Source: Lineus longissimus (taxonomy: Eukaryota > Nemertea > Pilidiophora > Heteronemertea > Lineidae). Taken from it: 64,000 nucleotides of DNA. Within the stretch, counting starts at the first letter, position 1. Every line of letters starts with the position of its first letter. The notes beneath the pieces are model-generated. The model worked only from the letters and a program-made list of their open reading frames with translations. It was not told where the DNA came from and searched no databases. This document shows positions 14,201-23,804 of this stretch, in pieces. The stretch covers positions 248,001-312,000 of the forward strand of contig NC_088308.1 in the NCBI RefSeq assembly GCF_910592395.1, written 5' to 3'. The translations under genes and the position numbers were made by a program.

Positions 14201-14327
14201 GTGCATGTAGCCATTGATTCAATGACAACCAGCTTTGAAAGTCTGAGAAGTCAAATCCAAACACACTTCTCATCCTTCCTTTCTCCGTCACGATGTGTCC
14301 ACGTTTATCATCTCCACCTGTTGCCAT
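2278..14327 (-). CDS. GGCX: vitamin K-dependent gamma-glutamyl carboxylase, 15 coding exons
   Basis: This enzyme of the ER membrane converts Glu to gamma-carboxy-Glu in secreted proteins, using reduced vitamin K, O2 and CO2. Exons: 14159-14327, 13594-13749, 11223-11388, 10933-11011, 10556-10662, 9389-9552, 8979-9154, 8679-8819, 8279-8410, 4689-4843, 4264-4442, 3746-3885, 3433-3595, 2929-3073 and 2278-2455. All junctions are GT-AG, and the lengths total 2250 nt (749 aa plus stop; human has 758 aa). Family landmarks are present: [13 protein letters not shown] with the catalytic-region His (about residue 144), [12 protein letters not shown] with the active-site Lys pair (201-202), EGYSM-like and [17 protein letters not shown] blocks, and FDPRVDI. 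Cys83 and Cys452 correspond to the disulfide pair known in the human enzyme. An in-frame TAG lies upstream of the chosen ATG. The last exon (from residue 691) is poorly conserved and is the least certain part. Confidence 0.94.
5726..5772. repeat. 18-bp direct repeat, about 2.6 copies
   Basis: The motif GATACTGGCGCTAGCTC is repeated in tandem about 130 bp before the nested channel gene. The GCGCTAGC core is close to palindromic. It could be regulatory or a small chance expansion. Confidence 0.6.
5902..8082 (+). CDS. TRP-family cation channel-like protein, intronless, nested in a GGCX intron
   Basis: This 726-aa membrane protein lies wholly in the GGCX intron between exons 10 and 9, on the opposite strand. 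The frame is open from a GTG at 5896, but the first ATG (5902) is the likely start. The N-terminal half (about 1-350) is soluble and may hold degenerate ankyrin-like helices. Hydrophobic segments follow near residues 354-376, 456-480, 508-531, 543-568, 573-607 and 643-675, a six-helix channel layout. The pore loop lies near 616-640 ([20 protein letters not shown]), and the last helix ends in [17 protein letters not shown], which resembles the TRP S6 end. N-glycosylation sequons sit in the S1-S2 loop. The subfamily (TRPC, TRPA, TRPV or a divergent invertebrate branch) is not resolved. The single long exon suggests a retroposed origin. Confidence 0.85.
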   Translation: MSGERLIHPNSNLEMSSAVFKVNMADETSDQASPPAVETVEVKTPQRFELSLPITKPGINDEGHVDTDAADLQSDDTDKPGSDSVCSKVKVICSVEDVTDFIRKASPEMGIELSGSIKSKFLQILYEDDVTSLREIYGNLSHQHQVMFHRMILQGNEVNVSSKDCDYVSVLLKQTNFKLAPMSAALFGSKDVVEFYYEKFACEILDIMENGHNLINALVLGCHMKQRPEEVYLEMYTNIFKFYQDGIRRKTLLYFQSGEGLRPVELATKLKQYKLVKEILDTEHVYKVAIMEYGPHLHITYDISEYFTSGTRQDKSPLNDIVNIRDDTLPVLRNSGLLQEPVIRAFMRSIIHKNRIIVVLWMALRLTLVAFAMTQSARSSSLFLDINYILLTKDSHKVALDSLISNNISRTADMNTSIYQRWGNASFNGSLDSVLCYLSTLLKDRQSTYPKSTLGDDLLLSLCIFSFLYDVIEMIVVLVKRLMSRRRGGTPSFGEESGSFVVSSLFYRITFFMMTLSYIMFFWIGLFFVPMAQANFNMAHSFAIVASTAYALYKILTIWSLLYFIQLFPGLGIFVIGFQRMMLALMHFILIFALIFISFALTFGGILSLDCNMPQFADFWSSLYSCVLLMLNMIDLRTFDVQIQSIVFILHFVFIMIVTVLIINFLIALMSNRYAEMTAYSDIIHKLCCLDVALTAASRVNTICPWYRRKRNEKMVVTRPRPDTHK
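8260..8265 (+). terminator. poly(A) signal of the nested channel gene
   Basis: AATAAA lies 178 bp after the channel stop codon and only 13 bp before the 3' boundary of GGCX exon 9 (8279-8410). Cleavage 10-30 nt downstream would fall at or inside that exon on the other strand. Confidence 0.55.
9873..9948. repeat. 31-bp tandem duplication
   Basis: The segment TTTAGGGTTGTCCCTTTAAG plus GACTGGTA occurs twice in direct succession inside the GGCX intron before exon 6. The duplication looks recent because the copies are identical. Confidence 0.7.
11361..12768. repeat. 89-bp minisatellite derived from the start of GGCX exon 3, about 16 copies
   Basis: The period is 89 bp (unit starts at 11361, 11450, 11539 and 11628), with one copy shortened by 14 bp. 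Read on the minus strand, every unit contains ATTGCAG followed by the first 28 nt of GGCX exon 3, and the unit nearest the gene is the real exon boundary. The array therefore duplicates the authentic 3' splice site many times within the preceding intron. Copies differ mostly at a few sites (AGGAAG/AGGAGG, CAGCGG/CAGCAG). Confidence 0.92.
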
Positions 14328-14392
14328 GTCGTCTGTTGCCGAGGTACTCTCACCGACAGTTGCTGTTGCTCTGATGAGCTACATCAACGTGA
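14328..14392 (-). promoter_or_regulatory. 5' UTR of GGCX with upstream splice acceptor and start-stop uORF
   Basis: On the minus strand a T-rich tract and CAG (14393-14395) form a splice acceptor just before the coding exon, so a separate 5' UTR exon probably lies upstream. Inside this leader, 14379-14384 reads ATGTAG, a start codon followed directly by a stop and in frame with the main ATG. Confidence 0.5.
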
Positions 14393-15402
14393 CTGCAAGA
14401 CAATAAGATGCATTAGGAGACTACCACTCCCTGAAATACACTGGCTGGCTTGAAGTGGCTTCAGCTTTCAAATGTTTCACTTGAAATGCCAGATGGAATG
14501 TTAGCTTTGGTTTAGTTCAGATACTGTCATCTGAGAAGTTCCCAATTAGAAGGGTATATCTAGTTTATCCAATATGAATGCAATACATGATCCTCATGCA
14601 CTGCAACACAAGTACATGAGTACCTTGAATAAACTGCACATTAACTGGTGATAAGCAGATCATACTGTACATTAACTGGTGATAAGCAGATCATATGTGT
14701 ACTGTTTTGCATTGGACCTTTGCTATTTTGATTGATGTTTGGAGAGGATTCGTCGGCCTCATCTCACGAACTACAGGTTAATTCCAGGGTCAGGAGTCGG
14801 GAGTATCAGTGTGTGCAAGGGGAGGAGCATTCAACTGACCATGGTATTCGAGGATGCATGTGATGAAGATTGATATAATAGGCCTCGTGTCACTAGTGTC
14901 ATTTATCAATACTCGAGCCCGGTTAGTTGGAAAGCACGTTAGCTTCAAACACCATGTTGACATGTTGTTACATACATGTTTGACACGATGTAGGCCTGCA
15001 TAGCATGAACGATTATGATGTTGATGACTCAGTAATTGACATATATAGCTTCCGTCTTTTGACCAACTTTTGATTCTTAGCCTAGCCTCATATCTAAGAC
15101 TTTATCTTACATTGTCTGGTTCTCAATCTGTAACCACCTACTTGTTCCGGTCCCTTGTTCCAATAGTTTCTGATTGTCAACAGCACAAAGATTGGAATAA
15201 AATACGGTCCTAAAATACGAATAATCAGATAATATAAACTGGAAATACTGTAAAATCGAAAAAGAAAGTCGTGCTTGGCTGCGCGAACGAAGTACGGTCG
15301 TTATAGCTTCTGATTGGACAATCTCACTACTGTAAAACGGTTAGGGGCCGTTTTTTGTATTGCGATGCCTCCTGTATTACATTACAGCATGTTCATGTAG
15401 TT
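14393..15402. other. non-genic stretch upstream of GGCX
   Basis: I see no coding region. A 31-bp direct duplication (ATTAACTGGTGATAAGCAGA) lies at about 14639-14694. The GGCX promoter is expected somewhere here, but I cannot point to a core element. Confidence 0.5.
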
Positions 15403-15522
15403 GGGAGCACCGGGGGGATTCGAACCAGCGCAAAAAGAAAAACCAGTTGGGGCAGCGCCTCAGACCACTGAGCTACCGAAGTACAGGTTGAACAGAGAGA
15501 GCGGTAGCCGGTAGATATTCAG
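15403..15522 (-). mobile_element. tRNA-derived SINE copy 1
   Basis: The minus strand carries an A-box-like TAGCTCAGTGG (15465-15475) and a B box GGTTCGAATCC (15417-15427), spaced as in tRNA promoters. There are no pairing acceptor arms, so it is not a functional tRNA gene. About 20 bp upstream on the minus strand is a 24-bp motif (15497-15520) that is also present in copy 2 and in the 31-41 kb satellite. Confidence 0.75.
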
Positions 15523-15971
15523 CGCGGGGGTGGGCGACTCTGCTTGGGTCTTTTAGGTCTTTTTTGGTAGGGATCCCATGATTACGGCCAGTAGCTCCGG
15601 GCGAAAGATGTACACCTCATATAATAAATCATCAAGAACGTTAAAGAACCTTTTTCTGTTAATCGATATCGTCATCGGATCTAAACCACCGCGCTTGAAG
15701 TCACCTTCTGAGGAAGAAATTATCAAACAGTTACCGGAATTATCGAGACTCTACTGTCCCAGACACATGAGATGTCTGTGGTACACAATTTGTACATGGT
15801 ACATGAGCTGTTTCAGGTACAGCCCGGGGGGAGTGCATGAGCCTAATGGCCAGTAGGGTCATGATTATGTCCTAGGTACCTTATGAGCTAGATCTAGTAG
15901 ACTCCTTGAGTTGTCCAGCAGGATATTTGGGCCTGTCTTCAATGGTTCATTCAAGACAGCAAGAACCAGGT
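15523..15971. other. non-genic stretch between SINE copy 1 and the minisatellite
   Basis: An open frame of 92 codons (15578-15856) has no recognisable domain and no splice context. I consider this stretch non-coding. Confidence 0.4.
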
Positions 15972-16860
15972 GCATGTGAGGTTGTCTCTTCGGCCAGGGG
16001 ATGACTGTCTTCAAGAGTGCCTTGAGACACCATCGCTATACATTGCAGGCGCTGGTGTTGTCCCCAGTGCATGTGAGGTTGTCTCTTCGGCCAGGGGATG
16101 ACTGTCTTCAAGAGTGCCTTGAGACACCATCGCTATACATTGCAGGCGCTGGTGTTGTCCCCAGTGCATGTGAGGTTGTCTCTTCGGCCAGGGGCTGACT
16201 GTCTTCAAGAGTGCCTTGAGACACCATCACTATACATTGCAGGCGCTGGTGTTGTCCCCATGTGAGGTTGTCTCTTTGGCCAGGGGCTGACTGTCTTCAA
16301 GAGTGCCTTGAGACACCATCGCTATACATTGCAGGCGCTGGTGTTGTCCCCAGTGCATGTGAGGTTGTCTCTTCGGCTAGGGGTGACTGTCTTCAAGAGT
16401 GCCTTGAGACACCATCGCTATACATTGCAGGCACTGGTGTTGTCCCCATGCGAGGTTGTCTCTTCGGCCAGGGGGTGACTGTCTTCAAGAGTGCCTTGAG
16501 ACACCATCGCTATACATTGCAGGCGCTGGTGTTGTCCCCAGTGCATGCGAGGTTGTCTCTTCGGCCAGGGGATGACTGTCTTCAAGAGTGCCTTGAGACT
16601 GTGACACCATATACATTGCAGGCGCTGGTGTTGTCCCCAGTGCATGTGAGGTTGTCTCTTCGGCTAGGGGGTGACTGTCTTCAAGAGTGCCTTGAGACTG
16701 TGACACCATATACATTGCAGGCGCTGGTGTTGTCCCCAGTGCATGCGAGGTTGTCTCTATTGCAAGGTGGAACATGTCTTGAAGAGAGCATCGTGACAGC
16801 AGCGCTATCCATTACAGGCACTGGTGTGGTCCCCAGTGGATGTGAGGCTGTTTCTGCATG
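15972..16860. repeat. 97-bp minisatellite, about 9 copies
   Basis: The unit contains GTGAGGTTGTCTCTTCGGCC and GACTGTCTTCAAGAGTGCC, with starts at 15972, 16069 and 16166. Some copies have small deletions or an extra CTGTGA. Ninety-seven is not a multiple of three, and the 200-codon open frame across it depends on the indels, so it is not treated as a gene. Confidence 0.9.
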
Positions 16861-16980
16861 CTGAGTTTGTGACCGTCTTCAACAGCGTGCATTCGGCTCG
16901 GGTAAAATGGCCCAGCTTACAAACACAGCCATCTAGCGGATGCGGAAAGAACTACAGCGTGACACATTTTATTTCTCAAG

Positions 16981-17100
16981 GATTCCCCGTTGGGATTCGA
17001 ACCAGCGCAAAAAGTAAAAACCAATCAGGTCGGCGCCTCAGACCACTGGGCTACGGAAGTACGACTGGAATGTGGAGAGCGGTAGCCGGTACATATTCAG
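16981..17100 (-). mobile_element. tRNA-derived SINE copy 2
   Basis: B box GGTTCGAATCC at 16993-17003 and A-box-like TAGCCCAGTGG at 17043-17053 (minus strand). It is clearly homologous to the copy at 15403 and has the same orientation. The shared 24-bp motif is at 17075-17098. Confidence 0.75.
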
Positions 17101-17615
17101 CACTCCAAATCCTAGGGTCCTCTTTATTTTACATATGGAGAATAGGTCCTTGTGGCAATTTAGTTATAAGCAACAGCGCAAGACATACTTCACGGGGTGT
17201 TTAGGTACTAAGCTATCTTTAAAAGCCGTGATTGTATCTTTGATAAAAACAAGACAAAACAGTTTTCCTCTGTCAAGTAATATTGTCTAAGACCTAGCTG
17301 TACTTTTATTCTAATAAGCAGGCAGTTGATTCGTTTTTTAATTAACAATTCCACCTGAGAATTCTAATACCTTCTGCTGATGGTTACGCTGCACTTTATT
17401 CTGAAACAACTGTGCAGATGGTGATGTGCAGGGGTTTCTTGCATCTTCATACAACACACTCGAAGACTTGTCAATATAAAACTGTGGAGGACCATATAAA
17501 CGACGTGTTGCCTGATGACTTTTGTAGAGGAGGCTTGGTCAAACAATGTAAAACCAGCATCGTTTTGACGAGATGATGAATGATGACGAAACACCTCGAT
17601 ATACTTCGTCGCTTC
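17101..17615. other. non-genic stretch downstream of the PAN-module locus
   Basis: No supported gene. A second minus-strand AATAAA (TTTATT at 17396-17401) could be an alternative poly(A) site for the module locus. Confidence 0.4.
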
Positions 17616-17621
17616 TTTATT
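17616..17621 (-). terminator. poly(A) signal of the PAN-module locus
   Basis: Minus-strand AATAAA about 80 nt beyond the TAA at 17702. It supports 17702-17802 as the last exon of the locus. Confidence 0.55.
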
Positions 17622-17701
17622 ATGAATGAATCAGACTGCATGAATTATTACAGAAGTGGATGCCTGAAATAAAGGCAATATACATGTATAGTAAGTCATT
17701 T

Positions 17702-17802
17702 TTAGGCAGGATTGCCATCCCTAGGTGTGTAGATAATTCCTTCTGTTGTGGTCCGATTTTCACCAAGCAACCGTTGACACTGACAGATCGAAATATCTTT
17801 TC
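17702..17802 (-). CDS. candidate terminal exon of the PAN-module locus
   Basis: A good acceptor (TTCTTTCCAG) precedes an exon that begins GA. If spliced after linker 18123-18155 (which ends in T), the junction forms TGA and the exon is non-coding. If spliced directly after domain A12 (which ends in G), it adds 32 residues, including C-Q-C, and ends at TAA 17702-17704. Which form is used cannot be decided from the sequence. Confidence 0.5.
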
Positions 17803-20800
17803 CTGGAAAGAAGATTGATGAGTGTGTAGACATAGCTTTGCAGAGGAAGTTGATCCGTGGTAACATTCAGTACACATGAAACTAGCTACTATCAATAAAC
17901 TCTGAGGTGTCAGCTAATCATTGCGGCAAAAGATGTACAAATTGAGTACATTAATTCATAGGAAAATAAATCTTTTTTTCTGTCATGGCAGAAAATAAAC
18001 AGTGTGTGTTCGTGCGGGGGGGGGGATCCTTTTCTTTAAATACTAAATTATGACAAGCAGTCTTTCTGCATGCGATGGCTATTTTATAAATGCTGATACA
18101 TTGCGTAAAAAGACCTACTTACAGCGGCCGGAGAGGTGAGTGCTTGTTGCCAAACCTGAACAATAGAGACAAATATATATCAATGTATATATCGATGCAG
18201 GTTACCAGATTTGAAAAGTACTAAGATGTCGACGTGACTTGCTCTAGAATCAAAGGCGAACAAATAAAGTAAGGAACATTTCACAAAATGGTTCGTGTCA
18301 GTTATCCAACTCTATTTTCAGAGTAATATTAAGTTATCGGAAGTGATATCATCATTGGACGACTTTACATCTTATGACCATTGCTTGTGAGTTATTAGAA
18401 ATCTTTTAGGAGAGGCTTTGAACTCCCAAGTCGTTATCTTACCTGTACACGGTGGCTTTTTACAAGGTTTGAATGTCTTGTCGTAAGGTTTAGCATCAGC
18501 CTTATCACTCTTTGTTTTGCACAGGGAAATACTGCAATGTTTTGTCTTCTTGAAGAAGTAGGCTCCTGAACAAAGTGTGGTGTGGGCACAAGCTTCTTTG
18601 CAATCATCGTCAGTTTTCACAGTCTTGTGGAATATTGATTCCTTGCCACGAGCTAAATAGAGAACGAGATTGACCGTTTGAGTAAATGCAAGAAAGTGTA
18701 CAAGGAGTGTCTTTTTGTGAAATAGAGTAAGTAACTTTGACCACCACCCAGCCTTCTCCATGTCTCATGTGGACACGGGATTGGTAGACATAACCAATTG
18801 ACCAGTGTGAATTATAAAACGAATTATGACGAGGTGATAATTTCAACATATCTGTTGAAGGGTTGTATTGGACGTCTGTCGTCTGAAAACTTACTCTTGC
18901 ACTTATGCATTCGACCTGCAATAAGAAGAGGAATAATTAGTTATTTGCCTATTCATTCTTTGATTCAATCATTCTTTCCATCCTTCCTAGAATACCGGTT
19001 CTCACCTTGATAAATGGATAACAGTGAAAAGATACGAAATGAAATAACAAAACGAGCCAAAGATTCGGGCGAGATATGATGACTCTCATGACTGTTTAGT
19101 GGCTGCCTTACCAGCAAGTCGATGATTATTATCTACATATACATGTAATCACTGTCTCAGTTTAGCGCAGTTCACGGCAAAGGACCATAGGCCTATGCCC
19201 GCGTGTCGGGGGGGGGGGGGGGACTGTAGTCTCCTAGCTTCGCTGTTAGTAGCCGTCGCTAAATCTTCACATGCTGAGTTTACTGGCTCTCCCAAGATTT
19301 ACTACCATTGACTCCGATGTGAATAATGTGTGCGCTCTCATTCGAGATTGAGTAACCAATGCAGTGTAACAGAGCGCTGCTATGTCGTTTTCTAGGACGA
19401 AACATTGTGTGTTCACCATCACATCTGGTACCTATGATGTCATTTTGAAATGGGAACCTAGGTCTGCAAATCACAAAGCCTGTCTGTAATCACCTCTTGG
19501 GAGGCGCCCAACTTTTCTCTATTACGATCAAACATCAAGGACGAGTGCATGACAAAATGGCTTACTTCTGACTCCACACAATGTATATTCCGTGTGCGAA
19601 AGCTTCGCCATACTGTTGGACTGCCCAAGAGAACTGCATACCAGGTAACAGGCTCCGTTCATCATTACCCATTTGAAACACGTTCCTCCTCCTAGTTTCT
19701 TGCACTCTGCTGCACAGGCGGAGTTTTTCGTGATTGTCTTCGAGTAGAGAACGGATAAAAAGAAGTGTTGGGGACCTGAAGGAGAACCACAAGAACATCA
19801 ATGATATAAACATGGAATCCACTGTGGAATCCACTGTGGAATCCACTGTGGAATCCAGTGTGGAATCCACTGTGGAATCCACTGTGGCATCCACTGTGGC
19901 ATCCACTGTGGCATCCACTGTGGCATCCACTGTGGCATCCACTGTGGCATCCACTGTGGCATCCACTGTGGCATCCACTGTGGCATCCACTGTGGCATCC
20001 ACTGTGGCATCCACTGTGGCATCCACTGTGGCATCCACTGTGGCATCCACTGTGGCATCCACTGTTAACTGATGTGATCAACTTTGTGGGGAAGCTACGC
20101 TCGGCTAAAGGGACTGGTCTTTTTTACCGAATTACCAGAAAAAGCGGATTGTTTTATTAGAAAAACCTTACACCAAAATATCTGCGGATTGTAGCCACTC
20201 TTTTTCTTTTTCTTCCCTTCTACGGCCTTTCCTGAAATAAAGGTATCTGTGTTACGAAAATCTAATGAAGCAGTTTTGATATAACGTACGAATGGGGAAA
20301 TACATGGTTCTATCTCAACGCTAGGTTGATATGGGTAAACATCAATTTAGTGAATGTCCAAAAGGTGCCATGCAGGCCCCACCTGTCGGTTTTGGTGGAA
20401 CCATCCCATGCCTATCTCAAAGGTTTTGTGGCAGATAATACCTTCGAATCAATGACCAAGAAATGAAATTTCTCATAAGAAGTGTTCAATGCTTGCAGTT
20501 GCTATTAACTATATTGAATTTACCATGGCATGGCTTGTGACTGCACTGTTTGAATGCTTTGTCAGCCGGTTTGGGCATCGCCTTTCCCTTCTCCTGGCAG
20601 ACCTTCATAGTACAGAGCTTGTGTGTGGTGAGGTAATATATTCCAGAACAGGCCGATGTCTGAGAACACGTGGACTTGCATTCATCGAGAGCAATCTTCT
20701 TCTTGTTATACACGTGTTCAGTACCTAGATTTAGAAAGATATCAGTTTGTATAGAATTCGACCACGATCTTAGGTTGGGTGGAAACACTGTTGAATCTAC

Positions 20801-23800
20801 GATTCCGCAACCATCGCATGCAGGTTGCCCCCCAACTTAGCAGACCGTATTATAGCTGGCGGTGGGGTTAATCTTAACTCATTGAGAACGGCGAGCCACT
20901 ACATACCCACATTGGCTTCTTTGCTAATATCCGAGTTAATTGTAAACATCTCTGATAGAAGAATTGACTTGAGCAGGTCCTTGTGTTGATCATGAAGGAG
21001 ATTTGCAAAGCAGGGGAAGAACAAAGTCTCCACTGGATCATTAAAAATGAATTTACCCCTCTCAAGAACCCAACTTTACTGTTATGTCGATTTCGTTCTT
21101 GGCAAACGAAGTAGAACAAGAAGGTGTACCATGTGCACTTACCCTTACCACTGCAAACCACATTTCCTGGTAAAGAAAAACGATACACATTCGTACTGAA
21201 TTGAAATTCTGCGTGATAAATTCTACTCTACACGACGATGATATAATTGTCATAAAATCAGATAGGATTAAAATGGTTTTATCCTGTGGTATTCTTGTTG
21301 TGACCTTTTCCCGAAAAAAAAAACCCGATTCAAGTTGATGGAACACTCTCGGTGAACTACAGACAACAAGTATCTGGTTTATCTTATCTTTCCATCATAG
21401 CAGGAAAGTGAAACAGTCTGAACAGACTCACCTAGACCAAGTATTGATGGAACATAAGGGAGTTGAGAGCTGCACCGTCACATCACAAAATAAATCTTGA
21501 GAAACATTCGCATGGTGGAAAACCATCACTTAACTACTCACTGGTACAAAATGTAAACTGCTTCTCTGACATTGTCTTCATTCCGACCAGTTTGGAGCTT
21601 TTTGGGACGGTAAGATGACACAACCCGTCCATCATTGTCCAAGTGCTGCAATGCCCTTTAACACAAAGAGCCTTACAAGCTGATGCAGTGATTGTCTTCT
21701 TAGACTCCAACACACTAAACCAGAAGCTCATTGCACCTATTCAAGAGAGAGGAAGCATATGAGATATGTCACGGTGAATATATTGATTTACTTTCTCCTA
21801 TGATTCACACTGCTTTGTGCAAGTCCCTGTTGGCTAGATGTCACATTTAACATTTTGTCTCACAAAGCTAAATCTCAGGTAAAATCGTGAGTAGACTCCA
21901 CGAGAGCAATTATTTATATGATGAGTACTTTACTTACAGTTAAGTGGTTTGGCCTTTTTCTGAGCTTTTTTCTTCTCTGGCTTTTTCACATTCTTCTTTC
22001 GGGCCTTTTTTTCATCTCTTGGGTGGCCTAAAATAAGATGAATTCATTGATTTAGTATCATTACTTAAACCCCAACACATTATTACTAACATTCCAACAC
22101 TTAAAGGCATATATTTGGCTTGCTCTGGCGTATATGAGTAAAATGCAACACAGATCAACTAAATTAATCCTGTGATTGACCTATATTCATTGACGATGTA
22201 TAATTGCCTTTTAAGTGTTTACCTTGACATGGCTTGTGACTGCATGGCTTGAAAGTCTTATCAGCTGGCTTGGCAACATCCTTACTCCCCTTCTTCTGGC
22301 AAACTCTAATGGTACAAAGCTTCTGCTTGGTAAGGTAGTACATTCCGCTGCAGGTAGCTGTGTTGGAACACGCGGTCTTGCAATGATGGACATTTTTCAT
22401 CTTCTTATGATAGACCTTTTCCAGTCCTTTATTGAAGAATAGTAATGGGTAGTTTGGAAATTAGTAGCAGTTTTTCAATACTCTTTGACTACTAATTGAT
22501 AAATTAGTCAACTAAGAGTCACCGACCAAAGACTGAATTCTCTTCATTGCTGTCTGCCAATATTTGGTATAGCAGTGTATCGTTGTCAACATCGATATGA
22601 GCTTCTTGCTCCTTTGCAAATATGGGAATTTCTATCAGGCTCAGTAGCAACAACCGTAGCCATTTCTATCAGGCTCAGTAGCAACAATCGTAGCCATTTC
22701 TATCAGGCTCAGTAGCAACAATCGTAGCCATTTCTATCAGGCTCAGTAGCAACAATCGTAGCCATTTCTATCAGGCTCAGTAGCAACAACCGTAGCCATT
22801 TCTATCAGGCTCAGTAGCAACAATCGTAGCCATTTCTATCAGGCTCAGTAGCAACAACCGTAGCCATTTCTATCAGGCTCAGTAGCAACAATCGTAGCCA
22901 TTTCTATCAGGCTCAGTAGCAACAACCGTAGCCATTTCTATCAGGCTCAGTAGCAACAATCGTAGCCATTTCTATCAGGCTCAGTAGCAACAATCGTAGC
23001 CATTTCTATCAGGCTCAGTAGCAACAATCGTAGCCATTTCTATCAGGCTCAGTAGCAACAATCGTAGCCATTTCTATCAGGCTCAGTAGCAAAAATCGTA
23101 GCCATTTCTATCAGGCTCAGTAGCAACAATCGTAGCCATTTCTATCAGGCTCAGTAGCAACAATCGTAGCCATTTCTATCAGGCTCAGTAGCAACAATCG
23201 TAGCCATTTCTATCAGGCTCAGTAGCAACAATCGTAGCCATTTCTATCAGGCTCAGTAGCAACAATCGTAGCCATTTCTATCAGGCTCAGTAGCAACAAT
23301 CGTAGCCATTTCTATCAGGCTCAGTAGCAACAATCGTAGCCATTTCTATCAGGCTCAGTAGCAACAACCGTAGCCATTTCTATCAGGCTCAGTAGCAACA
23401 ATCGTAGCCATTTCTATCAGGCTCAGTAGCAACAATCGTAGCCATTTCTATCAGGCTCAGTAGCAACAATCGTAGCCATTTCTATCAGGCTCAGTAGCAA
23501 CAATCGTAGCCATTTCTATCAGGCTCAGTAGCAACAATCGTAGCAGCTTACAACTGCACGAAGGTTGTGTATGACCCAATCGACCATTTTTAAGGTTATA
23601 AGACATAGCCGACATCATGACAAAGTTCGGGGCGACGTAAGTTGAAGTAATGGCAGATTCTACTTGTAGGAGTTACTTCTTTTTTATGCATACACCGCCC
23701 ATCGGGTTGTATTTATTGAAGAAATGTAAGTAATGTTGAACACACATACCTGCGCATGCTAACATTTTTCCTAAAAAAAGGAATATTGTGAAAGATGATT

Positions 23801-23804
23801 TCAT
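17702..23804 (-). CDS. secreted PAN-module protein, downstream transcription unit
   Basis: Model: signal-peptide exon 23750-23804, A10 22223-22426, linker 21938-22027, B10 21542-21736, micro-exon 21143-21166, A11 20524-20724, linker 20172-20231, B11 19566-19775, micro-exon 18895-18915, A12 18443-18652, linker 18123-18155, terminal exon 17702-17802. All junctions are GT-AG and phase 1. The product would be a secreted protein of about 434 aa ending at a TGA formed across the last junction, or longer if the last linker is skipped. The first exon encodes MKSSFTIFLFLGKMLACA, a credible signal peptide, and a TATA box lies about 60 nt upstream. Domains A and B are Cys-rich and PAN/apple-like, with unknown ligand. 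The alternative is that these exons are the 3' part of one large gene starting at 54055. Confidence 0.6.

Noticed and set aside
15403-15484. Functional tRNA gene
   Set aside because: A and B boxes are present but acceptor and anticodon arms do not pair; a SINE is the better reading.
16262-16864. 200-codon open frame in the 97-bp repeat
   Set aside because: Low-complexity repeat translation kept open by indels; overlapping frames on the other strand are just as long.
19562-20160. Several 86-166-codon frames on both strands over the 12-bp array
   Set aside because: They arise from a repeat length divisible by three; only the embedded B11 exon is supported.
22629-23545. Resemblance of regularly spaced repeats to a CRISPR array
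   Set aside because: The 34-bp units are contiguous with no unique spacers, in an intron of an animal genome.
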